Source: an uncultured Lachnospiraceae bacterium | Lineage (GTDB): Bacteria > Bacillota > Clostridia > Lachnospirales > Lachnospiraceae | Direction of reading: 5' to 3' | Length of the DNA: 64,000 nt | NCBI GenBank assembly: GCA_900539715.1 | Contig: UQDA01000006.1 | Coordinates: forward strand, 1 to 64,000 | Shown here: positions 25,493-33,943 of the stretch, in pieces | Layout of the letters: each line of letters starts with the position of its first letter | How positions within the stretch are numbered: position 1 is the first letter of the stretch | Program-made: the position numbers and the translations under genes | Notes under the pieces: generated by a model | The model's input: only the letters and a program-made list of their open reading frames with translations | Database searches by the model: none | Told to the model about the DNA's origin: nothing

Positions 25493-26317
25493 CTACCTCT
25501 TCATCTGCATAACTGCAAACGGCAGCATCCTGACGCCGCCTCCAATCCCTCTTCCGATTCCGGTGGAATATACATATTTCTGCAGCCACTCCGGAACTTT
25601 GATTGCTATATACAGCCACCCCAGCGCAACGGCATATGATGCCAGAGTTTCACCGCCTGAAAACGCCGTTATAAAAACCCTCACGCAAAACACCTGTAAG
25701 GTGTATCCAAAAAAAGTAACCAGATAAGAAGCGAAAAAATTATTCCACCGTTCCCTTCCGGTTCCGATCAGGTCTACACAAAAAAACGGGAATGCAATCT
25801 TCATCAATGACAGCTCTACCCCTCGGATCCCTGCCTTGATTCCCAGAATAATCACACATATGATGATAAAGATCATAAACAACGGTAAGATCACGTTTCC
25901 TGTCGTCATGCTGCCGATTGCATTCCTAATCACTCCTGTAACCCCGGTAAGGTTCACGCTGCCCACTATATCGGCAGTCAGAGCTGTACTCATCCGGAGC
26001 AGCAAATCAAAAATCATCCCATTGCATGAAATCAGGGCAATCGCCTCAGCCGCCTTAACCAGCAGCTGAAGCGGATCTGAATCCGGATCCCCATCTGTTT
26101 CCAATACATATACTGTCAGGATTTGTTTTAAAACCATTGCGATCACTAGTGTGACTGCCACTCCTGACGTTACGCCTACAGCCCCGCTGATTTCGCTTGT
26201 ATTGCACGCATTTACGGCAAGTTCAAAAAGCGCATTTATCCCGTCCGACACAAAATCAATAAAATTTTGCGCCATTTCTGTTAAAAACTCGCATATATTT
26301 TTGGTTATCCAGTTCAT
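25493..26317 (-). CDS. VirB6/TrbL-like polytopic membrane protein
   Basis: 274 residues with five to six membrane helices, including GVAVTLVIAMVLKQILTVYV, VILPLFMIFIIICVIILGI and a glycine-rich C-terminal segment. The VirB6/TrbL role is to build the transfer channel with VirB3 and VirB4. The ATG at 26317 is preceded by GAGGA at close spacing; a GTG four codons upstream is less likely. It ends 6 nt before the next gene's start. Confidence 0.75.
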   Translation of the reverse strand: MNWITKNICEFLTEMAQNFIDFVSDGINALFELAVNACNTSEISGAVGVTSGVAVTLVIAMVLKQILTVYVLETDGDPDSDPLQLLVKAAEAIALISCNGMIFDLLLRMSTALTADIVGSVNLTGVTGVIRNAIGSMTTGNVILPLFMIFIIICVIILGIKAGIRGVELSLMKIAFPFFCVDLIGTGRERWNNFFASYLVTFFGYTLQVFCVRVFITAFSGGETLASYAVALGWLYIAIKVPEWLQKYVYSTGIGRGIGGGVRMLPFAVMQMKR

Positions 26318-26330
26318 CCTTTTCCTCACA

Positions 26331-26588
26331 TCATCTGAGCAGCCAAGTAATCCCCCATATAAGAACTACCATCCCCAAACATGCCGCTCCAATTTTCAGG
26401 ATCGCTTTCCACTGTTTTTTCGCCTCATCCTGCTCCCTTTGTATGGCGATTCCCCATTTTACTTCTATAAAAATTGCCCCAAGAAAGCAGAGAACGAATA
26501 GCGCGTCATACCACTGCAAATGCCATATCTGCTTTTCCCATGGTGCTCTGCATCCATTACTGAAAGTAGCCGAATAACACCGGTACAA
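26331..26588 (-). CDS. Small membrane protein of the transfer operon (start uncertain)
   Basis: Up to 85 residues, with two membrane helices (WYDALFVLCFLGAIFIEV and KIGAACLGMVVLIWGITWLL). No in-frame ATG exists: a TTG at 26588 lacks an RBS, while a TTG at 26519 has GGGAAAAG upstream and would begin just before the first helix. The two-helix shape with a charged loop suggests a VirB2-like or scaffold subunit. No family recognised. Confidence 0.5.
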   Translation of the reverse strand: MYRCYSATFSNGCRAPWEKQIWHLQWYDALFVLCFLGAIFIEVKWGIAIQREQDEAKKQWKAILKIGAACLGMVVLIWGITWLLR

Positions 26589-26895
26589 GCGCTGTAATAC
26601 AGATGATCAGGATTCCCACCCCTGCCATTGCGACCATTTTTTTCTTGTGCTTTGGTGCTTCTTCCACTGCGGCTGCCTGCAGGGCGATTCCTTCCTTAAT
26701 CTCCAAAAAGATCAATACGGCACTTTCCAACAGAACCCCTACTTTTGCCCCATCTTCCAGCAGTCTTTTAAATCCCTGCACCAATTTGGTTCCTTCCAAC
26801 CCGGAAGCATTTACCATAAGCGGTGCCATCATAATTCCCAGACATGCTGCGCCCGCCAGTATTTTGCACATCTTTCCTACATTTGTTCTTTTCAT
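26557..26895 (-). CDS. VirB2-like pilin candidate with signal peptide
   Basis: 112 residues: a cleavable signal (MKRTNVGKMCKILAGAACLG then a stretch ending VNASG) followed by two hydrophobic helices (VGVLLESAVLIFLEIKEGI and MVAMAGVGILIICITALVPV) separated by a charged loop with three lysines. This matches VirB2/TrbC-type pilins. The ATG at 26895 has TGGAGG 8 nt upstream, so the reading from 26907 is too long. Confidence 0.65.
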   Translation of the reverse strand: MKRTNVGKMCKILAGAACLGIMMAPLMVNASGLEGTKLVQGFKRLLEDGAKVGVLLESAVLIFLEIKEGIALQAAAVEEAPKHKKKMVAMAGVGILIICITALVPVLFGYFQ

Positions 26896-26910
26896 TTGAT
26901 CCTCCATTTG

Positions 26911-28836
26911 TTATAAAAAGCTGATTCTGTCTATGGACTCCTGCTCTGTCTCTATATTTTTATATTGATTCCAAATTCCCCAGAGCTTTATCTGCGTACT
27001 CCTGCGTTCCTGCCTTTCCTCCTCCCTGCGCTGGATTAGCTTGTTATTATGGGTCTCATCTCCAAGTCCATAAATTTGATTGACCCTATATTGGCTCAAA
27101 TCCGGGAGCTGATTTACTGCCGGATACTCACCCGTAACCTTGACGATGGAATACGGCGCTTTTATCCGTCCGATTTCTGACGGTTCGAGCAGATTTCGTC
27201 CTGTCAGCCCCGCTGTACTCGAATAGCTGACGCTGTCTTTTGTTCCCATTGTCCCATTGGATGATGCCGATGATGATGCCGACTGTACCTCTACCGTATA
27301 TCTGCCCAGTGAATTACTGAAATTTTTTAAAGTATCTTCATCATCCGATTTTAGATATATTTTTACCTGACAATTTGTCCTGATATTTTTAAAATCATCC
27401 TTATACTTTTTTTCCAACTGCTGAAAATCCTGTATGAATAAATTTGCCCGGACACCGCGGGATCTGCCTGCACTCACAATTCCCGGCAGAACCGGAATGA
27501 CCGGAAAATTTCCCACCTCGTCCAGATCGTAATCCGTGTCCACCGGTATCCTGAGTCCGGATTCATTTGCCAGCTCCACCTGCATGCTGTATATCTGTGT
27601 CACCAAGATTGACACCAAAGGATACAGCGTTTTCTTTTCATCCGGTATCATCATATATACCAGCGATTTTTCCCTTCCTATATCCTTCAAATCAATCTCT
27701 GAATCTGCGGTCATTGCCGCTATGTTAGGATTGGTAAATAGCTTTAACGTTCCGAGCGCCGCAGTAAAAAAGCTTGACCGCGTTTTATTCGGGGCAACAC
27801 GCGCCATTGCAAAAACCCCTTTTGCCGGATGTCCATCCTCTAAAGAATCCAGATACCGTGTCAGCGGCATTTCTCCTGCTTCATTTGCTTCACACATATA
27901 TGCTAGAAAATAATATACATTTGTCAGGTTTCTGCATTCTTGCGGGGCATCTATACATACCGCCAGAATCCCGGCTGCTATTGTCGCGCTTTCCCCGTTA
28001 TACCAAAGCGGCTCCCCTTTGCTTTCCCCGACCAGAACCGATACAATATCCCATGTGCGGTCAATCGCCTTTGCTGTATCCCCTTCTTGAAATGCGTTCA
28101 GAATCGGCTGTAAAAAATTGATATGGATACTTTTATTCGGATTTCTGAAATCCAGAGGATATGTTTTATACCCCATGCTTTTAGCATAAGGCTCTGTGTA
28201 ATAATAAATTTCCCCCTTCACGTCTGAAATTACGACTGATATTCCGCTTAGGATCTGCATCCATAAAGTTACCAACAAAATCCTTCTCGTCTTTCCCGAT
28301 CCGCTCGCCCCTATAATCAGGCTATGCAGATCTTTGCCCACATAGAGGATTTCTTCTGTCCTCTTTCGCTTTGTCATCTGAACAACGATTCCGCCTTTTC
28401 CCTCCAAAATCTCTTTCCCGGTAAAACAAAATTTTTCAAATATCTGCCCCTTCTCCTGCTCCGTTAAAAACCGTTCCTTTCCGTGCTGTCCGTTCCCTGC
28501 CGGCACAGGGATTTCTATATCATCCGTAACACGCATCGTATCCACACTTTGTACCTGATTCTGTATCCCCCACGAATACAGAAGAATACTCAGATAGACA
28601 AGCTGGATTGCAAAGAAAAGAATCCTTATTTTTCTCAAAAGCACAAACGCATATATCGCATTCAAATATGAAAAATCCAGCGGCGCAGTCTGTTTCCCAC
28701 CGATTATATTCAATATCTGATGAACCACATAAGCCCCCCACACTGCTCCTGCAATCTCGGCTATAGTCAGAACAACATAAAATATCCGTTTCCTCTGTTT
28801 TCTCTTTTGCAGCCTCTGCTCATTTAAGGTCGCCAT
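26911..28836 (-). CDS. virD4: VirD4/TraG-type coupling protein
   Basis: 641 residues with two N-terminal membrane helices (about 18-40 and 70-90), then a motor domain with Walker A GASGSGKT (176-183), VVISDVKGEIYYYT, and Walker B YDLDEVGNFPVI. The C-terminus is charged and may contact the relaxase. It links the relaxosome to the secretion channel. First gene of the leftward transfer operon; GGAGAG lies 11 nt before the ATG. Only 36 nt separate the ATG from the inverted repeat at 28873, and no convincing promoter is visible in that space. Confidence 0.93.
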   Translation of the reverse strand: MATLNEQRLQKRKQRKRIFYVVLTIAEIAGAVWGAYVVHQILNIIGGKQTAPLDFSYLNAIYAFVLLRKIRILFFAIQLVYLSILLYSWGIQNQVQSVDTMRVTDDIEIPVPAGNGQHGKERFLTEQEKGQIFEKFCFTGKEILEGKGGIVVQMTKRKRTEEILYVGKDLHSLIIGASGSGKTRRILLVTLWMQILSGISVVISDVKGEIYYYTEPYAKSMGYKTYPLDFRNPNKSIHINFLQPILNAFQEGDTAKAIDRTWDIVSVLVGESKGEPLWYNGESATIAAGILAVCIDAPQECRNLTNVYYFLAYMCEANEAGEMPLTRYLDSLEDGHPAKGVFAMARVAPNKTRSSFFTAALGTLKLFTNPNIAAMTADSEIDLKDIGREKSLVYMMIPDEKKTLYPLVSILVTQIYSMQVELANESGLRIPVDTDYDLDEVGNFPVIPVLPGIVSAGRSRGVRANLFIQDFQQLEKKYKDDFKNIRTNCQVKIYLKSDDEDTLKNFSNSLGRYTVEVQSASSSASSNGTMGTKDSVSYSSTAGLTGRNLLEPSEIGRIKAPYSIVKVTGEYPAVNQLPDLSQYRVNQIYGLGDETHNNKLIQRREEERQERRSTQIKLWGIWNQYKNIETEQESIDRISFL

Positions 28837-28872
28837 GCTTTTTTTACTCTCCTCTCTCCCTCATACTTTCAA

Positions 28873-28898
28873 TTAGTCAAAAGAGCTATTTTGACCAA
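28873..28898. repeat. Left 26-bp inverted site (tyrosine-recombinase core-like)
   Basis: Arms TTAGTCAAAA and TTTTGACCAA (10 bp, one mismatch from perfect inversion) around the 6-bp centre GAGCTA. An identical 26-bp copy in opposite orientation is at 38789-38814. It lies 25 nt before the small recombinase start and 36 nt before virD4 on the other strand. Confidence 0.85.
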
Positions 28899-28923
28899 TT
28901 TTTTTAACACTACGGAGGTATTT

Positions 28924-29517
28924 ATGGACGAAACAATTAAGTATCTGACCTCTTCCGAACTGACGGTATTATTCCAGCAGATCCGCGAAGACGAATCGAA
29001 ACACTGCAAACGCAACCTTGCACTTTTTCATTTGGCTGAATATTGTGCGCTGCGCGTCAGCGAAATGTCTCTCTTAATGGAAAATGATTACTGTCCCGAC
29101 ACCCGCGAGATCTATTGCAGACGTTTAAAAAACAGCCGGAACAATATGCTGCGCATTATTGATCCAGCCGTTTATACCAGCCTCGAGAAATATCTCGAAA
29201 TCAAAAATATTCTTTATCCGAAAAGCCCCTATTTATTTGTCAGCCAGATTGGCGCTCCTTTGTCCCGTCAAATGCTGGACCGCCTTATGAAAAAATATTG
29301 CTCCGGTACAAAAATCCCTTTGGACAAGCATCATTTTCACGTTTTAAAGCACAGCCGCGCTGTGGAGCTTGCCGATTATGGCGTCGATATAAAAGACATC
29401 CAGTTTTGGCTTGGTCACAAAAATGTACAGAACACGCTGGTTTATATGCAATTTACAACACAGCAGCAAAATATTTTATATTGGAAACTTGAAAAGAAAT
29501 TAAACTTCAGGAGGTGA
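28924..29517 (+). CDS. Small FimB/XerC-like tyrosine recombinase
   Basis: 197 residues, only the catalytic domain, like FimB/FimE-type invertases. Visible residues: R44 (CALRVSEM), K69 (RLKNSRNN), H139 (HVLKHSRA), H165 (LGHKNVQ) and Y174 (LVYMQF). The second active-site arginine position is K142. The ATG at 28924 has CGGAGG 7 nt upstream. It starts 25 nt from one of two inverted core-like sites, so site-specific inversion of the 9.9-kb segment is the simplest role; dimer resolution is the alternative. Its last codons form the AGGAGG RBS for the next gene. Confidence 0.85.
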   Translation: MDETIKYLTSSELTVLFQQIREDESKHCKRNLALFHLAEYCALRVSEMSLLMENDYCPDTREIYCRRLKNSRNNMLRIIDPAVYTSLEKYLEIKNILYPKSPYLFVSQIGAPLSRQMLDRLMKKYCSGTKIPLDKHHFHVLKHSRAVELADYGVDIKDIQFWLGHKNVQNTLVYMQFTTQQQNILYWKLEKKLNFRR

Positions 29518-29522
29518 CTTGC

Positions 29523-29630
29523 ATGAATTTGATCCCATCATCCGGAAACATCATCATTTTTATTGACGATGAAACCTTAACTGATGAAGACATATTAGAT
29601 ATGAACCATACTGAAGAAAGGGAAAAATAA
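29523..29630 (+). CDS. 35-aa acidic peptide
   Basis: Starts MNLIPSSGNIIIFIDDETLT, with AGGAGGTGA 5 nt upstream formed by the end of the recombinase gene, and stops 4 nt before ArdC. Very acidic (about 10 Asp/Glu of 35). The coupling and spacing support translation; function unknown. Confidence 0.5.
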   Translation: MNLIPSSGNIIIFIDDETLTDEDILDMNHTEEREK

Positions 29631-29634
29631 AATT

Positions 29635-30825
29635 ATGAATTCTCAAACTCAAAAATTCCGCCAACAGATTGCAGAGCAATTCATCCACTCACTACAGGAA
29701 AAGTCTTTGAACTGGGAACGTCCTTGGGTCGCTCCTTCCCTGCCGATCAACGCTGCTACCGAAAAGCCATATAAAGGCATCAATCGCCTGTCTCTCATGA
29801 TGGCAGCCTCTCAAAATCAATACAGCGATCCGCGCTGGGCTACCTTCGTGCAGATTCAAAAAAATAACTGGAAGCTGAAAGCCGGTTCCAAAGGAACTCA
29901 GATCGAATACTGGCTGCCGTTTGACCCAAAAGAAAAACAATTCATAAGCTGGTTATCTTATGAAAATTTATCTGCCGATGAACAGCAAAAGATCAGTTTT
30001 CGTGCAAAATATTATTATGTATTTAATGCAGCTGCCATATCCGGTATTCCTCCCCTTCCCATTCAGGAAAATAAAAATGTCCGTTTGGATAATCTGGTCT
30101 CTACATTATCTCAAAATATGAAAATTCCTATTTTGCCGGATGTTTCAGGTCAGGCATATTACTCTCCTGATAAGGATACTATCCATATCCCTCCTGCAGA
30201 ACAGTTCAAAAATTTCCTCAGCTACAATACGACCTGTTTTCATGAACTGGCTCATGCAACCGGCGCTGCTCAACGCTTAAACAGAAATATCCGTAACCCT
30301 TTCGGATCTGCTGAATATGCCTATGAAGAATTGATTGCTGAGATTGCCAGCGTTTTTATGGCTGGAAATCTCAATCTCGTTTTAGATGAATCCGACCTCA
30401 ATAACCACAAAGCATATGTCCAGTCATGGATCCATACAATTACCGATCGCCCTGAAGCTTTATTCTCCGCAATCAAGGAAGCTTCAAAAGCCTGCGATTA
30501 TATGGAATATCACGCAGATCTCATTCCTCAGTCTGAATTTGAAAAACGTTTTCGCCTCTATCAGACGGAACAATCTTTAGAGAAGGAATCCTTGCTGCAG
30601 CATGAAGTCAAAAGAAATGGCTACCGCATAACACCAGCTCTAGCTCCCGCTATATCCCAGCTTGCCCAATGTGCCCCCGATCTGTGCCGGCTCTCACTTA
30701 TAAAGGAACACTTTCAAAATCAAAGTTTTCCAAATGAATCAGCAAAATCCTGTATTAACAAGCTTGCTTCCGAACTCCGGCAGCAAGAAAAATCCCTGAT
30801 TGCATTTCAGGAACCCAGCATTTAG
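29635..30825 (+). CDS. ardC: ArdC-like antirestriction protein with zincin metallopeptidase domain
   Basis: N-terminal ssDNA-binding domain (about 1-135, with WERPWVAP, YKGINRLSLM, DPRWATFVQI) followed by a metallopeptidase-like domain with HELAHATG (H203, E204, H207) and a downstream glutamate in YAYEELIAEIAS. This is the ArdC layout, which protects incoming single-stranded plasmid DNA from restriction during conjugation. It leads the rightward mobilisation block. The last 110 residues are an extension that is not conserved in the core family. Confidence 0.8.
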   Translation: MNSQTQKFRQQIAEQFIHSLQEKSLNWERPWVAPSLPINAATEKPYKGINRLSLMMAASQNQYSDPRWATFVQIQKNNWKLKAGSKGTQIEYWLPFDPKEKQFISWLSYENLSADEQQKISFRAKYYYVFNAAAISGIPPLPIQENKNVRLDNLVSTLSQNMKIPILPDVSGQAYYSPDKDTIHIPPAEQFKNFLSYNTTCFHELAHATGAAQRLNRNIRNPFGSAEYAYEELIAEIASVFMAGNLNLVLDESDLNNHKAYVQSWIHTITDRPEALFSAIKEASKACDYMEYHADLIPQSEFEKRFRLYQTEQSLEKESLLQHEVKRNGYRITPALAPAISQLAQCAPDLCRLSLIKEHFQNQSFPNESAKSCINKLASELRQQEKSLIAFQEPSI

Positions 30826-30837
30826 GAGGAATCTTTC

Positions 30838-31215
30838 ATGAGGATCAGCATTACTTTTGATGATGAAACATATAAACAGTTAAAAAATATTGCTTCCCGC
30901 AATAATATTTCAATTGCCGAAACCGTCCGCAGATATACTTGTGAAATGCTCAACGGGCAAGTCAGCCGCGATAATGTCGATCTAATCAGCCGGATCCTGC
31001 GTCAGGAACTGCAGGCTGTCCTTGGACGATATTTTGAACGACTTATCGCACTGCAGGCAAAAACCTGCGTTCAAGCTGGTACAGCTGCTTATCTTTCCGC
31101 AGAAGCTCTCTCGTCGTTTGTTCCCAATCAATTACAGCGTGACTTTGTAGAAGCCTATGAAGCGGCACGAAAAAAGGCGGTACAATATACCCGCCAACAT
31201 AATACCGATGAATGA
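30838..31215 (+). CDS. Ribbon-helix-helix protein, probable relaxosome accessory
   Basis: 125 residues starting with MRISITFDDETYKQLKNIAS and SIAETVRRY, a CopG/Arc-type RHH, followed by a helical C-terminus. RBS AGGAGG, 12 nt after ArdC. Position directly before the relaxase suggests it binds oriT and autoregulates. A parS-like palindrome follows at 31219. Confidence 0.7.
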   Translation: MRISITFDDETYKQLKNIASRNNISIAETVRRYTCEMLNGQVSRDNVDLISRILRQELQAVLGRYFERLIALQAKTCVQAGTAAYLSAEALSSFVPNQLQRDFVEAYEAARKKAVQYTRQHNTDE

Positions 31216-31218
31216 TCA

Positions 31219-31243
31219 TTGAGGTGAACCCGGTTCACCTCAA
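31219..31243. repeat. parS-like palindrome 2
   Basis: 25-bp perfect inverted repeat around the centre CCCGG, in the 50-nt gap between the RHH gene and the relaxase. Core AGGTGAACCCGGTTCACCT. Confidence 0.65.
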
Positions 31244-31265
31244 ATCTTAATTTGGAGGTTCAATT

Positions 31266-32813
31266 ATGCATTCACCCTTGATCAGCAAAATACGCTGCAA
31301 TCATCCCAATAAAAAAGGCTCCCGCAATGCCAACCGAAATCATTTAATTTATATCGCAACAAGAGAAGGCGTAGATTTATCCCCTCTGTCCGATGGTACA
31401 CCTGCTCGCAGCGGGCTATTCGGCAACTTTGATATATCAGATGTCCAATCAGCCGGAAACTCTTTATATCAATTAAGCGCTGAAGGTACCCCCATTTTTC
31501 GGGGCATCGTTTCCTTAAGCAGCGAAGATGCCGCCGAACTTGGTTATACTACAAAAGCTGCATGGGAATTGTACATGAAAGACGTTATGCCGGACATCGG
31601 GCGTGAGTTTAATATCCCGGTTGATAAATTACTTTGGACTGCCGCAGTCCATATGGAAAACGGTCATCCCCATTGTCATTATATGTTCTGGAGAAACGAC
31701 CATAAAACACAGTCCTGCTTTATCCATCCCTCCCGCCAGAACAAATGCCGGGAGCTTCTGTCTGCCCGAATGTTTGAGGACGAAAGACAGCAGCAAATTT
31801 TAAATAAAACAGCTTCCCGTGACAGCATCCTCAAACTTGAAAAAGAGGTTCTGGGAAAAGTACGGGCTGGCGACTTGAAAAATGTTTCTGAAATGCTGTT
31901 AGACCTTTGCCATGACCTTCCCCAAACAGGACGTCTCAATTATAAATTTCTTCCTTCAGAATTAAAGCACAAAGTTGACCATATCAGCGATATCCTGTTT
32001 CAAAATACGGCTATACAAAAAAAGGCAACTGAATACTCTCTTGCTGTAAAACGGCTTTCGGAAACCTATTCACCTTCCGAATCCCATCATAAAGTTAATG
32101 TCGAACGTGCTCAAACCGACCTTTATACGCGATCTGGAAATATTATTTTAAAAGAAGCCAAAGCGATTCTATCCGCCCTGACCCCGGAGCTGCTATTTCC
32201 CCAGAATATGCCGAGCATTCTTTATTCAGATAAGAGCAATATTGAAAAAACGCTTAAATTATTAACGCCTTTGGCTGATGATAACCATGTATATTCACAG
32301 CTGATGCTTGGCAAACTATATGCACAGCATGACACAGATTATTTTAATCCTGATCTGGCGCATAACTATTTAAAAAAAGCTTATGAGTCTGGACTCGAAT
32401 TTGCCCAATGTCAGCTAGCCAAATTTTATCTTGATAAAAATACCAGCTTTTATTCCCCTGAAAAAGCACTTTCATTGCTGCAGCCTCTGGCTGAATCAGG
32501 AAATGACTTTGCCCAGACGGAGCTTGGCTGTTTATATTTATGGGGAAATCATACCAACATTCCTAAAAATACTTCCCTTGCGTTTTATTGGCTAAATTTA
32601 GCCCGTCTACAAAATAACAGCTTTGCCCAAAATAATATAGACTTATATAACCGTGTTACTCTCCAATCTTTTGCATATAAAATTTATAACAGTATTTTTC
32701 ATGATCTGTCTTCTTCAACACTCAGGCGCAGCCAGCGTCTGGAAGACCTTAAATATTATCAAAGCCTTTCTGCAGAGCATAAGCGCGCCAAACAACATGA
32801 ACGCCAGATATAA
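31266..32813 (+). CDS. MobP-type relaxase fused to Sel1-like repeats
   Basis: 515 residues. The N-terminal relaxase has the histidine cluster in HMENGHPHCHYMFW (H129, H134, H136, H138); Y29 in HLIYIATREG is the likely catalytic tyrosine. After a helical linker, residues about 330-470 contain Sel1/TPR-like repeats (YSQLMLGKLYAQ, FAQCQLAKFYLD, FAQTELGCLYLWG, SLAFYWLNLA). The relaxase would nick oriT and pilot the strand through VirD4. The repeat tail is unusual and could bind a partner protein. A good RBS (GGAGG) precedes it. Confidence 0.85.
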   Translation: MHSPLISKIRCNHPNKKGSRNANRNHLIYIATREGVDLSPLSDGTPARSGLFGNFDISDVQSAGNSLYQLSAEGTPIFRGIVSLSSEDAAELGYTTKAAWELYMKDVMPDIGREFNIPVDKLLWTAAVHMENGHPHCHYMFWRNDHKTQSCFIHPSRQNKCRELLSARMFEDERQQQILNKTASRDSILKLEKEVLGKVRAGDLKNVSEMLLDLCHDLPQTGRLNYKFLPSELKHKVDHISDILFQNTAIQKKATEYSLAVKRLSETYSPSESHHKVNVERAQTDLYTRSGNIILKEAKAILSALTPELLFPQNMPSILYSDKSNIEKTLKLLTPLADDNHVYSQLMLGKLYAQHDTDYFNPDLAHNYLKKAYESGLEFAQCQLAKFYLDKNTSFYSPEKALSLLQPLAESGNDFAQTELGCLYLWGNHTNIPKNTSLAFYWLNLARLQNNSFAQNNIDLYNRVTLQSFAYKIYNSIFHDLSSSTLRRSQRLEDLKYYQSLSAEHKRAKQHERQI

Positions 32814-32856
32814 TAAAGATGAGGTGAACCAGTTTCACCTCATCTTTATTATATCT
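32806..32856. terminator. Bidirectional terminator containing parS-like palindrome 3
   Basis: Perfect 23-bp arms (32806-32828 and 32834-32856) with 5-nt loop CCAGT. Both convergent stop codons (relaxase and CptN-like toxin) lie in the arms. The inner part is the same AGGTGAA/TTCACCT palindrome found elsewhere in the element. Confidence 0.75.
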
Positions 32857-33571
32857 GCTCTCTTTCATAACTCTTACTCATTTCCTGATTTCTGCATTCC
32901 TCCGCAATCCTGCTTAATACTGTTCTGACACTTTCATGTGTTACTTCCTTATATTTCGACAAAACAGCTATGTCCTTCAACGTGTACTTTTTACCTGACA
33001 GTTCCTGCAGCTCCAGAATATTTTTTACCAAAGTTACTGTAGGTTCAAATCCAGAAACTTTGATATTTCTTATTACTGCTTCTTCTTTAATCTGGGTTTC
33101 TTCCGCAACAAGAAATCGTTCTATCCGGTTCACATCAGGTTGAGTTTTTGTAAATTTTACCCCATGCCTCAAAAGCTTAATCGCTTTTTCCGCCTTTTCA
33201 TCCAGCTTTTTGACTAACTCAGGATTTGAAACAGCAACTCTTTGCCCCTGCCTTATGTATACACCTTCAATATAACTTTCTCTGATTGGAAACATATCCT
33301 GAAAGAGCAGCACGGTTTTCTTTTGACGGATTTTCACAATCTCAATTCCATCCACCGGCTTGCCGTGCATCTGCTTTTCCCAAATAATTTTTTCAAACTT
33401 TTCTACCTTTGAGCTGCAAGGAACCATCCAATATAACTTCGTCTTCTGATCCTGAAAAGTATAATAGTGCGGACGTTTCGTTGTTTCATAATTACATTTT
33501 AAAAACGGATCATTTATTTTTCTAAAAAACTCATCTTTTATAAAACAAAGTTCCCCTTTATTTATGATCAT
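32849..33571 (-). CDS. Type III toxin-antitoxin toxin, CptN/ToxN-like endoribonuclease
   Basis: N-terminal 130-150 residues match the CptIN/ToxN family: INKGELCFIKDEFF, RPHYYTFQDQKTKLYWMVPC, SSKVEKFEKI, and a FQDMFPI strand. These toxins cut RNA and are held inactive by a repeat RNA. Directly upstream on the same strand are a terminator and tandem RNA repeats, the diagnostic gene order. The protein is longer than typical (about 240 versus 150-170 residues); residues about 165-240 form a helical, HTH-like extension (LKDIAVLSKYKEVTHESVRT). The ATG at 33571 is chosen by GGAGG spacing. Confidence 0.8.
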   Translation of the reverse strand: MIINKGELCFIKDEFFRKINDPFLKCNYETTKRPHYYTFQDQKTKLYWMVPCSSKVEKFEKIIWEKQMHGKPVDGIEIVKIRQKKTVLLFQDMFPIRESYIEGVYIRQGQRVAVSNPELVKKLDEKAEKAIKLLRHGVKFTKTQPDVNRIERFLVAEETQIKEEAVIRNIKVSGFEPTVTLVKNILELQELSGKKYTLKDIAVLSKYKEVTHESVRTVLSRIAEECRNQEMSKSYEREQI

Positions 33572-33587
33572 CATACCCTCCATAAAA

Positions 33588-33619
33588 TTTTAAGCCTTCT
33601 GAAATCAGAAGGCTTAAAA
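33588..33619 (-). terminator. Terminator between antitoxin RNA repeats and toxin gene
   Basis: Perfect 14-bp stem (TTTTAAGCCTTCTG with its complement), 4-nt loop, ending in TTTT. It lets most transcripts stop after the antitoxin RNA and a minority read into the toxin, as in known type III systems. Confidence 0.85.
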
Positions 33620-33775
33620 CTTTTCAACGGTTCATTTATCATCCGCCAACCGTTGGCGGACTACGTTTCGACGGTTCATTTATTCATCCGCCAACCGTCG
33701 GCGGACTACGTTTCGACGGTTCATTTATCATCCGCCAACCGTTGGCGAAAAACTTAGAACATTTCTGTTCGCTTA
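33620..33775 (-). ncRNA. Type III antitoxin RNA with tandem repeats
   Basis: Two full units of 44 and 45 bp (33627-33670 and 33671-33715) and one partial unit (33716 to about 33748). Each contains a GC-rich palindrome (CCGCCAACCGTTGGCGG or a C/T variant), then ACGGTTCATTTAT. Promoter is upstream and terminator downstream. Each unit should fold into one toxin-binding pseudoknot. Confidence 0.85.
33627..33748 (-). repeat. Tandem repeat array of the antitoxin (2.75 units of about 44 bp)
   Basis: Unit boundaries marked by ACGGTTCATTTAT; differences between units are a single inserted T and compensatory C/T changes in the stem (AACCGTTGG versus AACCGTCGG), which weakens the pairing only slightly. 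Confidence 0.85.
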
Positions 33776-33780
33776 CTATT

Positions 33781-33809
33781 ATAATACATATTCAAAATAT
33801 TTATGTCAA
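33781..33809 (-). promoter_or_regulatory. Promoter of the type III toxin-antitoxin operon
   Basis: TTGACA, 17-bp spacer, TATTAT on the minus strand, about 30 nt before the first repeat unit. Confidence 0.8.
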
Positions 33810-33943
33810 ATCATTTCTTGCACTTTTAAAGAATGCACCACCTCAAAACACTGTTTTATCAAGCTATTCTAAGGGTTTTATCAATATATACACCGCTGTC
33901 ATACTTCCGTATCTATTATATGCACCACAGGAAAACTCCTTTT

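Noticed and set aside
28873..28898. Simple operator for divergent virD4 and recombinase genes
   Set aside because: Possible, but it does not explain an exact inverted copy 9.9 kb away with an outward promoter, nor the asymmetric 6-bp centre. Kept as the main alternative to inversion.
33627..33748. CRISPR array from spaced repeats
   Set aside because: The units are contiguous, without variable spacers, and contain one palindromic stem each. Promoter, terminator and toxin gene order identify a type III antitoxin instead; no cas genes are present.
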